DNA from: Actinopolyspora mzabensis
GTDB lineage: Bacteria > Actinomycetota > Actinomycetes > Mycobacteriales > Pseudonocardiaceae
Length of the DNA stretch: 64,000 bases
Direction of reading: 5' to 3'
Assembly (NCBI RefSeq): GCF_900101095.1
Contig: NZ_FNFM01000012.1
Span: 1-64,000 of the forward strand
Positions 62,459 through 64,000 of the stretch are shown in pieces. The notes beneath the pieces were generated by a model. The model was given only the letters and a program-made list of their open reading frames with translations, had not been told where the DNA came from and searched no databases. A program made the translations under genes and the position numbers. Positions within the stretch are counted from its first letter, which is position 1, and every line of letters starts with the position of its first letter.

Positions 62459-63472
62459 ATGGTCGAGCAAACACCGCAGACGGAAGCGTCCGCGCAATGG
62501 ATCGTGGAGGACCTGTGGGCGGCTCGCGAAGCACAAGTCCTGATCGCAGGCACGGAACTGGACGTGTTCACCCACATCTTCCGAGGGGCACGGAGCGCCG
62601 AGGAGGTGGCGACGGCGATCGGCGCCCCCATACGCGGTGTAGAACGCCTGCTGGATGCGCTTGTCGGGATCGAGTACCTGGACAAGCAAGACGGTCACTA
62701 CACACTTTCGTCCTTGGCGGACAAGCTGCTGGTGCGCGACAAGGACACCTACGTCGGCGAGATGGTGCAGGAGATGAAGCTGTTGTGGAACAGCTGGTCC
62801 AACCTGACCGAGGTGATCCGCACCGGGGAGCCGGTGCAACCGTGGGACGACGAGGAGACCGGACGACGGTTGTTCCCCAGCCTGGTGCGGGCGCTGTTTC
62901 CGATGAGCTGGGGATCGGCTCGTGCCGCTGCCGCGGTCGCGCTGGAAGCCGACGATCGCGTCGAACGGATCCTCGACGTGGCCGCGGGATCGGGTGTGTG
63001 GTCAATCGCGTTCGCCCAGCAGGCACCGAGAGCGCGCGTGACCACGGTGGACTACTCCGAAGTGACCCCGCTGACCCGTGAATTCGCCGAACGTTACGGA
63101 GTTGTCGACAGGTTCGATCACATCGAGGGCAACCTGCGTGACATCGACTTCGGAGCGGAAAGCTACGACCTGGCGATACTGGGCTACATCCTGCAGACCG
63201 AAGGTGAGGACCGCAGCAGGGATCTGCTGGAGAAGTGCCACCGCGCGCTGCGTCCCGGTGGTCGGTTGTTGATCGCCGAGATGATCCCCGATGACGATCG
63301 AACGGGGCCCGCGGCGCCACTGGTGTACGCCATGGACATGGTGCTCTACACCGAGCACGGAGACGTTTTCACCATGACGCAATACCGGGACTGGCTGCAC
63401 ACCGCGGGTTTCCGGCGAGTCGAGACGATCGACATACCCGCCCCTTGGCCACTGGTCCTCGCCACCAAATAG
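62459..63472 (+). CDS. SAM-dependent O-methyltransferase-like protein
   Basis: A 337-residue methyltransferase of the plant/actinomycete O-methyltransferase type. The N-terminal winged-helix dimerisation domain (AREAQVLIAGTELDVFTHI, ATAIGAPIRGVERLLDALV) is followed by the SAM fold (ILDVAAGSGVWSIAFAQQ, VTTVDYSEVTPL) and a late LRPGGRLLIAEMIPDDD. ATG 62459 follows GAGAGGGA. The upstream in-frame extension is not family-like. It is divergent from the loading module and probably part of the same cluster. The methylation target is unknown. Confidence 0.88.
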   Translation: MVEQTPQTEASAQWIVEDLWAAREAQVLIAGTELDVFTHIFRGARSAEEVATAIGAPIRGVERLLDALVGIEYLDKQDGHYTLSSLADKLLVRDKDTYVGEMVQEMKLLWNSWSNLTEVIRTGEPVQPWDDEETGRRLFPSLVRALFPMSWGSARAAAAVALEADDRVERILDVAAGSGVWSIAFAQQAPRARVTTVDYSEVTPLTREFAERYGVVDRFDHIEGNLRDIDFGAESYDLAILGYILQTEGEDRSRDLLEKCHRALRPGGRLLIAEMIPDDDRTGPAAPLVYAMDMVLYTEHGDVFTMTQYRDWLHTAGFRRVETIDIPAPWPLVLATK

Positions 63473-63524
63473 CTCCGCGTTCGCCGGTGTCCACGGCGGA
63501 GCGCAGGATCGAGGTGTTCCACCG

Positions 63525-64000
63525 ATGACGAACGCGCCGAGCGGTCACGAGGACATGCCGGTGACCATCGATGTGTTCAAAGCTCTCATGAGCACTTTCC
63601 CGAGCGGTGTCGCCGTGGTAACGACCACCGACGTCGACGGCACTCCGCACGGTCTGACCTGTACGTCGCTCTGCGGAATCACCGACGAACCGTCCACCTT
63701 GGGCGTCTGTCTGCACAACCGTGGCGCGACGGTGCGGGCGGTGCGACGGCGCGAGAGGTTCGCGGTCAACTTTCTGCACACCGGTGGTCGTGCGGCTGCC
63801 GAACACTTCGCTTCGGGAGCGCCCGACCGCTTCGAACGCGTCGATTGGAGGACCGGCGAGTACGGTTTACCGCTTCTTCCGACGGCCTCGCACGGAATCG
63901 CCGAGTGCCGGGTTCGCGATCTGATCGTTTTCGGCAACCACACGATCGCGTTGGGCGAGATCGCGTCGGCCACCACCGGGACGGAAACGCCGCTCTTGTA
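63525..64000 (+). CDS. Flavin reductase-like domain protein, 3' end beyond the window
   Basis: The first 158 codons of a short-chain flavin reductase (RutF/HpaC type): FKALMSTFPSGVAVVTTTDVDGTPHGLTCTS, LCGITDEPSTLGVCLH, FAVNFLHTGG and the FG-NHTIALGEI segment at the edge. These enzymes supply FMNH2 or FADH2 to two-component monooxygenases, or act as flavin-binding oxidoreductases themselves. The gene follows the methyltransferase by 52 bp and has a rare TTA codon at 63867. A partner oxygenase may lie outside the window. The stop is not visible. Confidence 0.88.
   Translation, partial: MTNAPSGHEDMPVTIDVFKALMSTFPSGVAVVTTTDVDGTPHGLTCTSLCGITDEPSTLGVCLHNRGATVRAVRRRERFAVNFLHTGGRAAAEHFASGAPDRFERVDWRTGEYGLPLLPTASHGIAECRVRDLIVFGNHTIALGEIASATTGTETPLL

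Overview
The window is high-GC actinomycete DNA. It has strong G/C third-position bias, many GTG/TTG starts, ATGA/GTGA overlaps between genes, LacI-type sugar regulators and a large modular NRPS/PKS locus. The gene families fit a saprophytic member of the Pseudonocardiales or Actinopolysporales, but the genus is inference. No rRNA, tRNA, CRISPR array or insertion sequence was recognised.

Layout. (1) 1-3568: an arsenic resistance locus. arsR, acr3, arsC and a thioredoxin reductase (possible ArsT, running off the left edge) lie on the minus strand, with a divergent arsI-like C-As lyase and two perfect inverted repeats between them. (2) 3839-7316: an orphan, apparently truncated NB-ARC/STAND ATPase and a secreted GH13 alpha-amylase. 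(3) 7661-21649: a sugar-catabolic region made of two plus-strand operons. The first holds a Gfo/Idh/MocA dehydrogenase, a PmoA-like protein, a cupin, a CUT1 ABC transporter, a YesL-like protein, a second dehydrogenase and a MalK-like ATPase. The second holds a DUF993 aldolase-like protein and a TIM-barrel isomerase. Between them lies a divergent LacI regulator, and glycerate kinase follows. LacI-type palindromes sit just downstream of the -10 of both operons and in front of the regulator, so they look like one regulon. The substrate is unknown. (4) 21813-33160: rhamnogalacturonan and rhamnose use. It contains a Tat-exported PL26-type exo-lyase, a second LacI regulator with its own palindrome, a bifunctional rhamnulose-1-phosphate aldolase/lactaldehyde dehydrogenase, rhamnulokinase and lutABC. 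Together these would take rhamnulose to DHAP and pyruvate through lactate. Short relics of rhamnose mutarotase and possibly rhamnose isomerase suggest erosion of this locus. (5) 33518-35450: a secreted beta-helix protein under a LacI-type operator, and a small membrane protein.

(6) 35468-64000: a biosynthetic gene cluster that continues past the right edge. Read on the minus strand, the assembly line is FAAL-T-Cy-A(Cys-like, with Ox inserted)-T, then KS-AT(malonyl)-T-Cy-A(Cys)-T-degenerate E, then C-A(unresolved)-T, then C-A(Gly)-T-reductase. Tailoring genes follow: FAD monooxygenase, acyl-CoA dehydrogenase, type II thioesterase, methyltransferase and MFS exporter. A second methyltransferase and a flavin reductase are divergent. 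The predicted product is an acyl-thiazole extended by one malonate, then a thiazoline, one unknown residue and a glycine released as aldehyde or alcohol. This resembles yersiniabactin logic with a fatty-acyl-AMP-ligase starter. I do not recognise this exact combination as a known pathway, and it is the best candidate here for an undescribed system.

Also notable are two intergenic copies (16895-16997 and 20482-20585) of a ~104 bp structured repeat whose central stem differs by compensating changes, and a three-part GTCAATTTC/GAAATTGAC arrangement (20322-20403) that could form alternative hairpins.
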